A DNA stretch of 22,684 nt from a virus. The notes beneath the pieces were generated by a model. That model ran no database searches, was not told where the DNA came from, and worked only from the letters and a program-made list of their open reading frames with translations. This document shows positions 8,557 through 17,488 of this stretch, one piece after another. The stretch is from IMG/VR virus record IMGVR_UViG_3300000116_000260, positions 1 to 22,684 of that record. One strand, given 5' to 3'. The position numbers and the translations under genes are program-made. Within the stretch, counting starts at the first letter, position 1. Each line of letters opens with the position of its first letter.

Positions 8557-9008
8557 TATAATTTTTTTATTAATTCATATGATGGAGTTTGAAACTTCTC
8601 ATATCCAGCTTTTAAATAGTAATCTAACATATATCCTTCTTGTGCCCAACCAAAAGCATATTTATAACCTAATTCTTTTGAAAAATTTGTTACAAAATTT
8701 ACTAATAATTGTATTGCTTTTTTTCTATCTGTGTCTTTGTATTCAGGATCTGATATAGCAGCCGTGGGAAGAGAACAATTTGAATTTGTCATTCCTAACC
8801 ACATAGCTGCTATTGGATCTTCTTCTTTACAAACTATAAATCCTCCTAAACCAGCTCTTTTTTCTTCATAGTTACCTATTTGAAAAGCTCCCGGTAAAAA
8901 ATCTCTAAAGTTTTCGTTATCCATCCAAGGTATCTGACCATGATGCTTCCACCATTTTGGTAAAAATTCCCAGTCAGATTCTTGTAATTTTCGTACTTGT
9001 AATTTCAT
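8556..9008 (-). CDS. GNAT-fold acetyltransferase-like protein in virion module
   Basis: Complete 150-residue ORF from ATG 9008. Length and pattern fit the GNAT fold: an N-terminal strand (LQVRKL) followed by ESDWEFLPKWWKHHG, a central strand GFIVCKEEDPIAAMWLG, then ISDPEYKDTDRKKAIQLLVNFV, a strand after LGYKYAFGW, and the C-terminal helix-strand DYYLKAGYEKF typical of GNATs. The acetyl-CoA loop, normally (Q/R)xxGxG/A, is replaced here by DRKKA, so binding may be altered or lost. Similar small GNAT-like proteins, also with a Trp pair near the start, occur in the structural clusters of other marine phages to my recollection. Substrate is unknown; it may modify a virion protein, or be a structural derivative. 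Its stop overlaps the start of the next gene by one base (TAATG). Confidence 0.72.
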   Translation of the reverse strand: MKLQVRKLQESDWEFLPKWWKHHGQIPWMDNENFRDFLPGAFQIGNYEEKRAGLGGFIVCKEEDPIAAMWLGMTNSNCSLPTAAISDPEYKDTDRKKAIQLLVNFVTNFSKELGYKYAFGWAQEGYMLDYYLKAGYEKFQTPSYELIKKL

Positions 9009-9025
9009 TTAATATAATTTAATTT

Positions 9026-9262
9026 TTATTCTGAGGAGTAAACCGCTTGTGAGTTCACTGCAAATAATTCTGTTTTAGAAGCTGCAGCCGGAGCTGGTAA
9101 AGTTAATCTTACAGAGGCGTAAGAACCTTTAATTCCACTGATAATTCTATCATCAGTTTGAGTTAAAGATCCGTTTACGACAATGTAATTAGCTTCGGAT
9201 GAACTAATTGGTGCAAAATACTTGCCTTCTTTTTCTTGAAAAGGAAAACTTACTATAGCCAT
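9026..9262 (-). CDS. small conserved-looking virion-module protein (78 aa)
   Basis: ORF from ATG 9262, one base after the stop of the large tail gene, ending 17 bases before the GNAT-like gene. It alternates short hydrophobic and polar stretches (YIVVNGSL, YASVRLTLPAP) and looks like a compact beta protein without signal peptide or Cys. The strict packing between two clear genes and the same strand support it being real. I do not recognise a family. A small tail or neck accessory protein is possible from position only. Confidence 0.65.
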   Translation of the reverse strand: MAIVSFPFQEKEGKYFAPISSSEANYIVVNGSLTQTDDRIISGIKGSYASVRLTLPAPAAASKTELFAVNSQAVYSSE

Positions 9263-9263
9263 A

Positions 9264-12200
9264 TTATGCGTTTTGAGTTATTGTTAAAGTTGTATCTGAC
9301 AATGCAGGAGATATTCTTGTATTTGTATTACTAACTGTAATTGTACCTGTTCTCTGTACTCCTGTACTGTTTGCTTCAAGACTAACATCAAAACTAGTAT
9401 CAGGATTTAAAGCTGTAACAGCATTAACACCACCAATTAATATCCAAGAATCTGAAGCAGTTAATTCTGTGCTAACATTACTTGGTGAAGCAACTGTTTG
9501 AGCTGGTAATCCTGTATTGTCAAATGTTATTGGTATCATATTATTTACAACAGCCAACACTGGTCCACCAGTTACAGTTGTTATTGCACCTATAACAGCA
9601 GTGCTTGGTGAAACTAAAACTATGCTATACACAGCACTAAAACTTGTACCTGCATTTATAGATGTATTAGTAACTGATGCAACTACAGGCGAACCTGCGA
9701 CTGCTCCATTTGTTACTACAAAAGTAGCGCTAGTAGGTGTCATTGTCATATTAGCTGGTATGCCTGAATAACTTACCGTAGCTGTTATATTTGTATTATC
9801 AAAAGGTGATATTTTATAAGGCTGAGTAAGTGCAGGTGAAGCAAATGTAGCATAAGTCATGTTAACTGTAGGTATACTCCAAGACAATAAAGTCTTAAGT
9901 GTTGCCACACCACTTACCGCTACAGTTCCTGAAGAAGCTGTAGAAGGTACAGTTAAATTATACTCATACTTAGCATTATCTTGATTGTTAGCTACCGCAG
10001 GTGATGCCGCTGTTACTCTACTTATTAATGCTGCAGTTGGATTAAAAGATAAAATTCCAGAAATGTCAACTACTATATTTGCAGGATCTATATAATAATC
10101 AGCATCTGATAACAATGTAAATGCATAAGTTTGAACGCCAACAATGTTAAATACTGTAGAAGCTGGAGTAGGTGTTGCATTAGCCACTGCATCATTAATA
10201 TTTATAGTTAATAAAGCTGGTGTGCTAGCTAATATAGCTCCTACGCCACCAACAGTAAGAGTTTGAATAGAATCAGTAGAACCAATTGTATAAGCAACTC
10301 TAAAAACTATATTTCCTTCAGCTGTTAAACCAGTAGGATTGGTAACTGTTAAACTACTATTTCCACCAAGAGTTATATCTCCAGGCGTAAGAAATTTATA
10401 TGCTAAACTTATAGGTGTAGCAGTTATTATCCACTGAACTACATCTCCTTGTTTTCCAATTAATGTTGATTCACCTGTTAAACTTCCATTTACAGCCGTA
10501 CCTATTATTTGCAGCGAAGTAGATATTGTATTTATTGTTTGTGGTAAAGTACCCATACTTGTTACATCGGTTTCTATAAAACTTAATAACCAACCACTAG
10601 ATCCTTCATATCCTAATGTATTAAACTGTTTTATAGTAGAAGGAGATTCATTAAATATAGGTTGCACAAAAGAAGGTTGAGTTCCTAAACCATAAAAGTT
10701 ATTTCTAAATCCAGGTGTAGTGTCATTGTGTCTCCATAAACTACCTTGATAAAAAGTATAATAAGTATTATTTAAACTTAAACCAGACTCTTGATTAAAA
10801 GACCTAAAGCTACTCCATCCTTTAGAATTTTCATCATATGCAATAGTTAAATAACCATCAGTAGCAGTTCCAACGTTTGTATCTGGATTACCATCTAAAC
10901 CTTGGCCTACTATAGTTAGCATTAATAAACTAGAATATTCATCATAGCTACTAGTAATAGTTATAGCAGCTTTTAAAGCATCTCTAAAAAAATCTGCCAT
11001 ACCTATATTAGATATTTCTTCAATACCTTGAGGTGATAGTTTTAAAACAGATCCATTATTTCTATCTGTAAAGTATTTGTTAAATCCAAATTCAGCATAA
11101 GAAAGTGGATCTTTAGATATACCAAAGCGACCAGCATAAGGTGCTACTGTACCTAAAAATTGTGTATTACTTGTTACAGGTATTTGACCACCTTCAGCAG
11201 AGTAAATAAAATCTTTATCAATAGGTGATCTAGATATTTTATCTTCTTGAAAAATTAACAATTGTGTATCATCAGCAGCGAGCTTCTGTATTGAGCCATC
11301 TTGTGGATCTACAGATACAGTTAAACCGCCTTCAGATTCATTAAATTGATTTATATAGTTAATACCAGTTCTAGAATTAAAAAGTCCACTAGAATGTATT
11401 AAAGTGTTAAATCTTAATTCTTCAGCAAAGTTATCTTGTACAACAAAAGCTCTAACACCAACATCAAAAAATTGCTGATTGTATCCAGCTCTTAATCGGT
11501 TTAATTCTATATTAGCTCCTGCTGCTGCACCTGGAGGTTGAAAATCTAATAAGTAACAATTAAAAAAATCTATATTTATAGCTATTGCTTGTATGTTAGT
11601 AACCAATCCACCTGTAGATGTTTCATAAAATATATCTAAGTCAGATTCAAAAGGTTGTGTTTCGTAAACAGCTATACCACTTGAAACTGCTGCACCACTA
11701 TTATTAACTGTTGTTGTTGAGGCTTCTCCTGTTGGATTTGCTATAGCTTGAATAGATTGTAAAGCTCCATAAACAGAAGATACAATGTTTTGACCTCCTA
11801 CATACTTAGGATAAACAGAAACATCACATGGAGATATTGTAGCTGATGTACTTGGTGGTATAACAGCTGTTTGATCTCTAGGTATTTTATTTTGACTATC
11901 ACCTAATCTTTCTACAACATTAAGTGAAGATACAGCTGATATCCAGTTATAATATTCTTGTTCTCTTTGCTTTACAACAATTCTATAGGTGTAAGCCCAT
12001 GTTGGAATTTGATTAACTGGATCTGTAAATACAATCCTTAATGCGTTAAATGCATCTGTTGAATCAGCTGCACCAGTAGTTGGATCAACATAAACCGTAT
12101 CACCACCTGAGTTTGATAATATAACAGGTGATTGTCTACCAAATTTATCAGCTAATACAATACCTATTTGATATGTTCTTCTTGATTTTAAAGAAAGTGG

Positions 12201-13313
12201 ATTTACTCCTGGTCCCCACTTAGCTCTAGCTGCGTTTTCACCAGTTCTAGTTACTGTGAAATCAATGTTTGGTATATTATAGTTTTGTAAAAAATTTCCA
12301 TAAACTAATCTACCTCCTACTAGTTCTTGTGATTGAGCTATTCTAGGAACAGCATCGTACACTCTAGTTAACTGATCTCCTGGTAATGTTCTAAATGGAT
12401 CTTGTGAAGCATAGAAAAAGTTTATTGAAGCTTCACCTGCAACAGGCTTATCTTCAACAACATACAAAGCAGTTGATCCTGTTTCTTTGTATATTAATTC
12501 TACTTCTGTTATACCATAACCAACAGGTGTTGGTATTTGAAATTGTACTGATTTTATAGCATTTACAAAAGTTTCTATTTCTCCAAAAGTATTTATACTT
12601 GTAGATATTGCGTCAGGATTACCCATCCTAGAGAATATAGTTGTAGAAAAAGGTGCTAATGTACTATACTCACCATCGTCAAACTTCCATCTATAAGAAA
12701 ATCTTACTAATTTTTCTTCTAAAAAGTTAGAAGTAATAGGATTACCTTGTTCATCAGTAGTACCAACGGCAAGAATTGTTGGAGAAAGATAAGGTGTAAA
12801 TTTAGCTACAGAAGCTAAGTTGTCAAATGATACAGAAGTATAGTATGTAGGATCATTTACAGCTCTTACTACGTTTATTTTTCTTGGAGGATTTCTATTG
12901 TCAGTCCAAAAAAGTAAATCATCAACAAGATTTATTCCTGATATTTTAAAGTCTTTGTGAAAATTTAAATCTGCTCCACTTACTAAAGTTCTTAATTGTT
13001 TTGATGATTGGTCATATGAAAAAATACCATGAGTACCTCCATTACTTCCATCATAAGAATCGTTAGATGTTACGTAAAAATATATTCTATCATCACTATT
13101 GCTTCTATAAGACCCAATGCAAGATCCGTCAGTTATACCTGAAGATGCAACTTGAATATTACCTAATAAATTCTCAATAGCACCCATATCAGCACTTTCC
13201 GACTTACCAACGTTGATATTTAGAGCCTCTCTATATTCGCCAGGAGGAACTAATCTATCATCTTTGTCTCGATTCATTCGGCCACCGTTAAATTGCTTCT
13301 TAATTTCTGGCAT
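9264..13313 (-). CDS. large tail-tip/stabilization ('muzzle'-type) protein with Ig-like and BACON-like C-terminus
   Basis: Complete 1349-residue ORF from ATG 13313. Residues 1 to about 900 look like the tail stabilization/muzzle proteins of crAss-like and marine podovirus-like phages: the N-terminus has MNRDKDDRLVPPGEY and then GAIENLLGN, and near residue 750 there is FTDRNNGSVLKLSPQGIEEIS, with several short beta-rich repeats between. After about residue 905 (YEGSSGWLLSF) the character changes to Ser/Thr/Ala/Val-rich, nearly charge-free beta sequence made of several Ig-like modules. The last 85 residues resemble a BACON domain: TASDSW, then RTGTITVSN and a final TLTITQNA. BACON domains are typical of Bacteroidota proteins and occur in a crAssphage tail protein. 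Inferred role: closes the tail tube and, through the C-terminal array, contacts the host surface. Domain count in the array is uncertain. Confidence 0.85.
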   Translation of the reverse strand: MPEIKKQFNGGRMNRDKDDRLVPPGEYREALNINVGKSESADMGAIENLLGNIQVASSGITDGSCIGSYRSNSDDRIYFYVTSNDSYDGSNGGTHGIFSYDQSSKQLRTLVSGADLNFHKDFKISGINLVDDLLFWTDNRNPPRKINVVRAVNDPTYYTSVSFDNLASVAKFTPYLSPTILAVGTTDEQGNPITSNFLEEKLVRFSYRWKFDDGEYSTLAPFSTTIFSRMGNPDAISTSINTFGEIETFVNAIKSVQFQIPTPVGYGITEVELIYKETGSTALYVVEDKPVAGEASINFFYASQDPFRTLPGDQLTRVYDAVPRIAQSQELVGGRLVYGNFLQNYNIPNIDFTVTRTGENAARAKWGPGVNPLSLKSRRTYQIGIVLADKFGRQSPVILSNSGGDTVYVDPTTGAADSTDAFNALRIVFTDPVNQIPTWAYTYRIVVKQREQEYYNWISAVSSLNVVERLGDSQNKIPRDQTAVIPPSTSATISPCDVSVYPKYVGGQNIVSSVYGALQSIQAIANPTGEASTTTVNNSGAAVSSGIAVYETQPFESDLDIFYETSTGGLVTNIQAIAINIDFFNCYLLDFQPPGAAAGANIELNRLRAGYNQQFFDVGVRAFVVQDNFAEELRFNTLIHSSGLFNSRTGINYINQFNESEGGLTVSVDPQDGSIQKLAADDTQLLIFQEDKISRSPIDKDFIYSAEGGQIPVTSNTQFLGTVAPYAGRFGISKDPLSYAEFGFNKYFTDRNNGSVLKLSPQGIEEISNIGMADFFRDALKAAITITSSYDEYSSLLMLTIVGQGLDGNPDTNVGTATDGYLTIAYDENSKGWSSFRSFNQESGLSLNNTYYTFYQGSLWRHNDTTPGFRNNFYGLGTQPSFVQPIFNESPSTIKQFNTLGYEGSSGWLLSFIETDVTSMGTLPQTINTISTSLQIIGTAVNGSLTGESTLIGKQGDVVQWIITATPISLAYKFLTPGDITLGGNSSLTVTNPTGLTAEGNIVFRVAYTIGSTDSIQTLTVGGVGAILASTPALLTININDAVANATPTPASTVFNIVGVQTYAFTLLSDADYYIDPANIVVDISGILSFNPTAALISRVTAASPAVANNQDNAKYEYNLTVPSTASSGTVAVSGVATLKTLLSWSIPTVNMTYATFASPALTQPYKISPFDNTNITATVSYSGIPANMTMTPTSATFVVTNGAVAGSPVVASVTNTSINAGTSFSAVYSIVLVSPSTAVIGAITTVTGGPVLAVVNNMIPITFDNTGLPAQTVASPSNVSTELTASDSWILIGGVNAVTALNPDTSFDVSLEANSTGVQRTGTITVSNTNTRISPALSDTTLTITQNA

Positions 13314-13322
13314 ATAATTTTA

Positions 13323-14246
13323 TTAGTGTTTTATCCATTTAGCTTTGTTGCGAAATATATTAGTCATTTCTTCTATTTTCATATTAGATATTCTAATTTT
13401 TGCATTTTGCATTTTAGCGTATGCTTCTTTTTTATAAAGAGCTACACCACCGGCTGCAGATGGTCTAAGTTTACTTAAGTTATAAAGCATTGATGCGTAA
13501 ACAGCATCTTCAGCTAATTTAGGTACTAAAACATTATCAAAATCTCCATTTTGACCCAAGCCATCAGAAACATATGTAAGAGTTATATACATGTCTGTAG
13601 AGAAACTAGAATCAAAATATATTTGTCCTGCATTTAAATCTAATACAAAAGTTCCATTTATGTTAGCAAACTGTGGAGTTAATCCGTATCTAGACCCAAA
13701 GTATCCAAAACTATCGGTTTGAAAAAAACCATTATAATAATCTAAAGCTTCTGATCGTTCTGTTGTAGTATTAGATTTTTGATACCTATCTATAGTTTCA
13801 GATGTTTCTGCAAATATAATATTACCTTCTTGATCATATAAATAATGATAATTTTCATCTTGAGCAACACCTTTGTTTGCGTGTGTTACCGCACTTGGTA
13901 GTATTGTTCTTTGAACACCAGAACCATCAGTATAAGAAATTTTTATGTAATTAACGTAGTCAGATGGTAAAGACATTTGTAATGTGCTACTAAGCTGTAT
14001 TTCAATAGCTTTTTCAGAATGAAATACATCATAACTAAATTCTTGAACCGATCTTTGAGCCCAAAAAGCAACTTCATACCGAGGAACCTTTGTTAGCACC
14101 TTGCCATCACCTACATATGCAACAATAAAATTATTTATTATATCGTTAAGATTAGTTCTCCTGTAATATCCAGGGATTGCTAAACCAGTTCCTCCGTCTA
14201 ATGCGGAGTAATTGTTTACGTCTAAAGGTCTTCTTGATACTGCCAT
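13323..14246 (-). CDS. neck/ring-type head-tail connector protein (307 aa)
   Basis: Complete 307-residue ORF from ATG 14246; the start overlaps the previous stop by one base (TAATG), indicating coupling. The N-terminus (MAVSRRPLDVNNYSALDG) leads to LNDIINNFIVAYVGDGK and ARR-like helical sequence VAFWAQRSVQEFSYDVF, then a beta-rich centre with LQMSLPSDYVNYIKISYTDG and VLDLNAGQIYFDSSF, and a helical C-terminus ending in basic residues KAKWIKH. Proteins of this pattern sit between capsid and tail-tip genes in marine podovirus-like and crAss-like phages, where they form rings below the portal. The assignment follows from gene order and overall pattern, as I see no diagnostic motif. Confidence 0.8.
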   Translation of the reverse strand: MAVSRRPLDVNNYSALDGGTGLAIPGYYRRTNLNDIINNFIVAYVGDGKVLTKVPRYEVAFWAQRSVQEFSYDVFHSEKAIEIQLSSTLQMSLPSDYVNYIKISYTDGSGVQRTILPSAVTHANKGVAQDENYHYLYDQEGNIIFAETSETIDRYQKSNTTTERSEALDYYNGFFQTDSFGYFGSRYGLTPQFANINGTFVLDLNAGQIYFDSSFSTDMYITLTYVSDGLGQNGDFDNVLVPKLAEDAVYASMLYNLSKLRPSAAGGVALYKKEAYAKMQNAKIRISNMKIEEMTNIFRNKAKWIKH

Positions 14247-14962
14247 TATTGTTCTTGTGCTGAGTTTTGATTTTCTTTACCTTGTGCAAATCCTGATACG
14301 TCTGCTTGTTTTATAACAACACCTGCGTAATTTAATATTCTAACAACTAAATTATTCTCTTCAGAAGGATGTAGTTCAAAATTGTAAGATTTAGCGCTAG
14401 TGTCATAACTGTCAGTATCAGGATCGAACAATGTAGGATCGTAATAAGGGATAGTTCCGTTTAAAATGTACCCCCATTTAGGTCTTATTGGTTGTTTTAT
14501 ATAATCAAGTTTTACACCTGTTGTTACTGTACTTGGATACACAACTAAATCTTTACCATTCATAGTATAAACTGGTTGTGTAGATACTGGAGCGGTTAAA
14601 GGTGATAAATTTATATATTTTATTTCGTCGTGAGAAGCTATGTCTGCAACAACATTATTAACAGAAACAATACCTATTCTATATAAATCTTCAGGTATTG
14701 GAAATTTTTCATTAGTTTTAGTTAAATTTCCTTCCTTATAAAAAACATTAACTTTTTCAGCTAAATACAGAGTTGGATCTGAAAAATCACTTTCTACAAA
14801 AGTTTGGCTTTCGTAAGCTGCTGACTTTGGAAAATATGTTGCAAAAATTTCATTTTGAACTTGCTCTGCAAGTCTGTTAAATTCATCAGGCGTTATATAT
14901 CCTCTATTGTCTTTGTTAGAAATAACAAGTACAGTTTGGTATACATTATTTATATTTACCAT
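14246..14962 (-). CDS. neck/ring-type structural protein (238 aa)
   Basis: I place the start at ATG 14962 (MVNINNVYQTVL, 238 residues), since the frame's only upstream alternative is a TTG at 14995 adding eleven Asn/Lys-rich residues. Residues 15-45 contain NKDNRGYITPDEFNRLAEQ followed by an aromatic helix, a pattern I recall from ring/adaptor proteins of crAss-like and marine phages ('N-x-G-x-I-(T/S)-P-x-(E/D)-F-N-x-(L)'). The remainder is beta-rich with a YIKQPIRPKWGY segment and a C-terminal helix with ENNLVVRILNYAGV. The stop overlaps the next start, so the two neck proteins are probably made in a fixed ratio. Function in head completion is inferred. Confidence 0.82.
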   Translation of the reverse strand: MVNINNVYQTVLVISNKDNRGYITPDEFNRLAEQVQNEIFATYFPKSAAYESQTFVESDFSDPTLYLAEKVNVFYKEGNLTKTNEKFPIPEDLYRIGIVSVNNVVADIASHDEIKYINLSPLTAPVSTQPVYTMNGKDLVVYPSTVTTGVKLDYIKQPIRPKWGYILNGTIPYYDPTLFDPDTDSYDTSAKSYNFELHPSEENNLVVRILNYAGVVIKQADVSGFAQGKENQNSAQEQ

Positions 14963-15026
14963 TAATTTATTTTTATCGTTAATTAGTTGATGCAAGGTTG
15001 ATTTCTCACCTTACATCAGGTAAGCT

Positions 15027-15800
15027 TTAATTAAGCTTTTTAGTTAGAGACTTCATTAACATAACTCCGTCATCTGTTTTAAAGTATTGAGATAAAGCAG
15101 CATAAGGATGTTGCTCGAAAGGAACTGTAAGTATCTTTTTACCGTTAGCAAACTTAAACACTGTGTTATCATCTGTTAATAAAATTACACCTTGTTCTAC
15201 AGCTCTATTAGCTAAATTCCTTAGTTTAATATCTTCATCTTCAGATATTTCAATAAACAAAGCTGGTTGAGATTTTGCAAATCTATAAGCATCTCTTTTT
15301 AATTCTCTTGAAGACATAGTACTAACTGCACTACCTAATTCAGTACGCATGATAGCTTCTAAATGTTCTATATCTAAAGTTTGAACTAAGTTTAATGCTT
15401 CCATTTCAAATTCTAATAAATCAATTTCATCTTCAGCATCTTTAGCGGCATCTGCTTCTATCCATAAATTACCTTTTAAAGGGTGATATAAAGAAAGCAT
15501 TTTTTGCATAGTAACCTCAGTTCTAGGTACATTAAGTATACCGTCTTGAAATATAACATGAGTTAAAGTGGAATAACCATTTTGTTCATCTGCAAATAAA
15601 GACTTTTGATTAGTAGCTAATCTTAATTCTCTATTCATTTTTAATCCTTCGTCAAACCATAATAAAGGTTTTCTAGGAGTGTGTTTTGTTTGAATAGTAT
15701 AAGTTACTGGAGAATGATTTCCAGTTAAAACATATACTCTATCTTTGAATTCCCAGTCTTTTTCAACTTGAATACTTGAACTTTTTTCTTGTGTTGTCAT
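15027..15800 (-). CDS. conserved phage head-region protein of unknown function (257 aa)
   Basis: Complete 257-residue ORF from ATG 15800, the first gene downstream of the capsid gene and its hairpin. After a polar N-terminus it has DRVYVLTGNHSPVTYTI, then HTPRKPLLWFDE, LRLATNQKS and LSLYHPLKGNLW, followed by an acidic helix (DAAKDAEDEIDLLEFEME) and a mixed C-terminal half including LTDDNTVFKFANG. This pattern recurs next to capsid genes in marine phages as far as I recall, always without a known function. It could be a decoration, vertex or completion protein. No signal peptide, membrane segment or catalytic motif is visible. Confidence 0.78.
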   Translation of the reverse strand: MTTQEKSSSIQVEKDWEFKDRVYVLTGNHSPVTYTIQTKHTPRKPLLWFDEGLKMNRELRLATNQKSLFADEQNGYSTLTHVIFQDGILNVPRTEVTMQKMLSLYHPLKGNLWIEADAAKDAEDEIDLLEFEMEALNLVQTLDIEHLEAIMRTELGSAVSTMSSRELKRDAYRFAKSQPALFIEISEDEDIKLRNLANRAVEQGVILLTDDNTVFKFANGKKILTVPFEQHPYAALSQYFKTDDGVMLMKSLTKKLN

Positions 15801-15802
15801 GA

Positions 15803-15847
15803 TTAAATAATATAAAATAAGAATACTGGGCTCCGAAGAGCCCGTAT
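15803..15847 (-). terminator. UUCG-loop hairpin plus U-rich tract after the capsid gene
   Basis: Transcribed on the minus strand, bases 15847 to 15823 form a stem ATAC-GGGCTC / GAGCCC-(A)-GTAT closed by the loop TTCG, i.e. the unusually stable C(UUCG)G tetraloop, with one bulged base. A U-rich tract (TTCTTATTTTATATTATTT) follows at 15822-15803. It lies 16 bases past the capsid stop and ends just before the next ATG. This fits an intrinsic terminator, probably leaky because genes for the same virion follow without another visible promoter, or an mRNA-stabilising 3' hairpin for the abundant capsid message. Confidence 0.75.
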
Positions 15848-15863
15848 CCTATAGTTAAAAATA

Positions 15864-17462
15864 CTAAGCTTTGAATAAAACAAAGTTATTAGCTGCTTGA
15901 GTGATAAGACATCTTTCACTTAAGTAGTTAATTTTCATTTCATCAATATCAGAAGTAGGAGAACCAGTTCCAACAGATCCTGTAATCCAAGATTTATTTT
16001 TACGGTTTTCAGTTTCTGAAGATCTATATCTAATGTGTAAGAATGGACGCTTGATGTTTTGACCTAATTGTTGATCGTAAACTGTAGAAGTTCCAGCAGG
16101 AATTAATACACCTTCGATGTCTCCAAAACCTCCACGAGTTGACCAGTCATTTAAGTATTTCCAGTCAGTTTTGTAAAAGTCATAAGAACCTCTGCGGTAT
16201 CCTGTGAATCCTAAGTTAAGAGCCATATCAGCACTGTTGTTAAATACACCAAAAGATGTACCATGAGCGTGATTAGCTGTTCCAGCATATGCACCATTTT
16301 GTTGCGCTAGAATATCATCAATTTCTAAAGAAAGATCACGATTTAAGAAAAGCATGTTTTCTTCAATTGCCCCTTGCTTGTCTAGTTGCTTGAGTACATT
16401 GTCAAAATCTGTTAATGCACCACCACCTGCTTGAGCAGCTGCTTGAGCACCAAATCCTTGATAAACATTTCCTCTAGCTTCAAGAGCTTCAAAGAAACCT
16501 TCTGTACCACGAGCGTTTTGCGTGCCTAAAGAACCTCCAAAAGTACCTAGTGGAATAGCTGCTCCACCTGCTACTTTTTTAACGCCTTCAACCATAGACA
16601 TTTCAAGATAATCTTCCCAACGAAGTCTATTTTCATGTTCTGATTTAACGTACCATAAGTAACCACCTGCACCATTTTCAGAAGTAACTTCAATCCAACC
16701 AATCTGAGCTGTGTCAGAACCATTGATTTGATAGTTTTCTTTTAGAATAATAGGAGCATTAGCAAACGTTGCATATCCTGGATCTAGCTTTTCAGTAAAG
16801 TTTCCTGTACCTTTAGCAAATTCAGAACCGTAAACAATTGCTGTAACTCTAGATGCTGCTGCAATTTGTGCGTGAGCTGCATATGATTGTACTTGGAACA
16901 TTTGTCCCGCGCCAACAGCACCTGCACCAACACCTACATTAGTAACTACACCTTTAATAACAGCGCCAGTTCCACCAACTGCTGAAGTAGCTGAAGTTTG
17001 AACCTGTACCATTACAGTTTGTCCTATTCTAAAATTACACTGAAGTGTATTAGCTGGAGCACCTGTTAAACCTGTGCTAGCAGGCTGAGCAACTGGTACT
17101 TCAAAATTTAGTATACCACCTGCGGCAGCGGCTGCAGCAATGATTGCTTGTCCACCTCCTGCTGCTGGCATCACTCCTGCTGTACCTCGAGGAATAACAT
17201 TTGCATATCTTGTATGTAATCTACCTTGTTCAGTCCAGATTATTTGATCTGAAGTTGAAGGCATTTCCGCAGATACCATACGAAGGAAAGAACCGATAGA
17301 TCTGTTTCCATATCTTTCTACTTCTTTTTCGTACACATCTGGTAAAAATTGTTGTGTCCATTGACTAAAGTTTGCATCAGTGAAATTAATGTAATTTCCA
17401 CCGTACATTGCTTTAGTTTGGGTTGGTTGTAAAGCGGCTGGTATGCCTGCTGTAAAAGCCAT
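15864..17462 (-). CDS. major capsid protein
   Basis: Complete 532-residue ORF from ATG 17462. It sits after portal and scaffold genes, the standard place of the major capsid gene. The N-terminal region (FSQWTQQFLPDVYEKEVERY, then IGSFLRMVSAEMPSTSDQI) matches the N-arm pattern of capsid proteins of marine Bacteroidota phages; residues about 95-210 are an Ala/Gly-rich, beta-prone insertion-like stretch; ENRLRWEDYLEMSMVEG follows near residue 280, and the C-terminal third holds SFGVFNNSADMALNLGF and FLHIRYRSSETENRKN. Presumed HK97 fold. The gene has more G/C-ending codons than its neighbours, as expected of a highly expressed protein. The leader is A-rich with no Shine-Dalgarno sequence. A hairpin follows the stop. 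Confidence 0.88.
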   Translation of the reverse strand: MAFTAGIPAALQPTQTKAMYGGNYINFTDANFSQWTQQFLPDVYEKEVERYGNRSIGSFLRMVSAEMPSTSDQIIWTEQGRLHTRYANVIPRGTAGVMPAAGGGQAIIAAAAAAGGILNFEVPVAQPASTGLTGAPANTLQCNFRIGQTVMVQVQTSATSAVGGTGAVIKGVVTNVGVGAGAVGAGQMFQVQSYAAHAQIAAASRVTAIVYGSEFAKGTGNFTEKLDPGYATFANAPIILKENYQINGSDTAQIGWIEVTSENGAGGYLWYVKSEHENRLRWEDYLEMSMVEGVKKVAGGAAIPLGTFGGSLGTQNARGTEGFFEALEARGNVYQGFGAQAAAQAGGGALTDFDNVLKQLDKQGAIEENMLFLNRDLSLEIDDILAQQNGAYAGTANHAHGTSFGVFNNSADMALNLGFTGYRRGSYDFYKTDWKYLNDWSTRGGFGDIEGVLIPAGTSTVYDQQLGQNIKRPFLHIRYRSSETENRKNKSWITGSVGTGSPTSDIDEMKINYLSERCLITQAANNFVLFKA

Positions 17463-17488
17463 ATTGTTTTGATTTTAAGTTGTTATTA

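Noticed and set aside
15010-15038. Two overlapping short inverted repeats (CTTAC/GTAAG and AAGCTT/AAGCTT) between the 257-residue gene and the neck gene
   Set aside because: Stems are only 5 to 6 bp, one includes the stop codon, and no U-rich tract follows on the transcribed strand, so I do not call a terminator.
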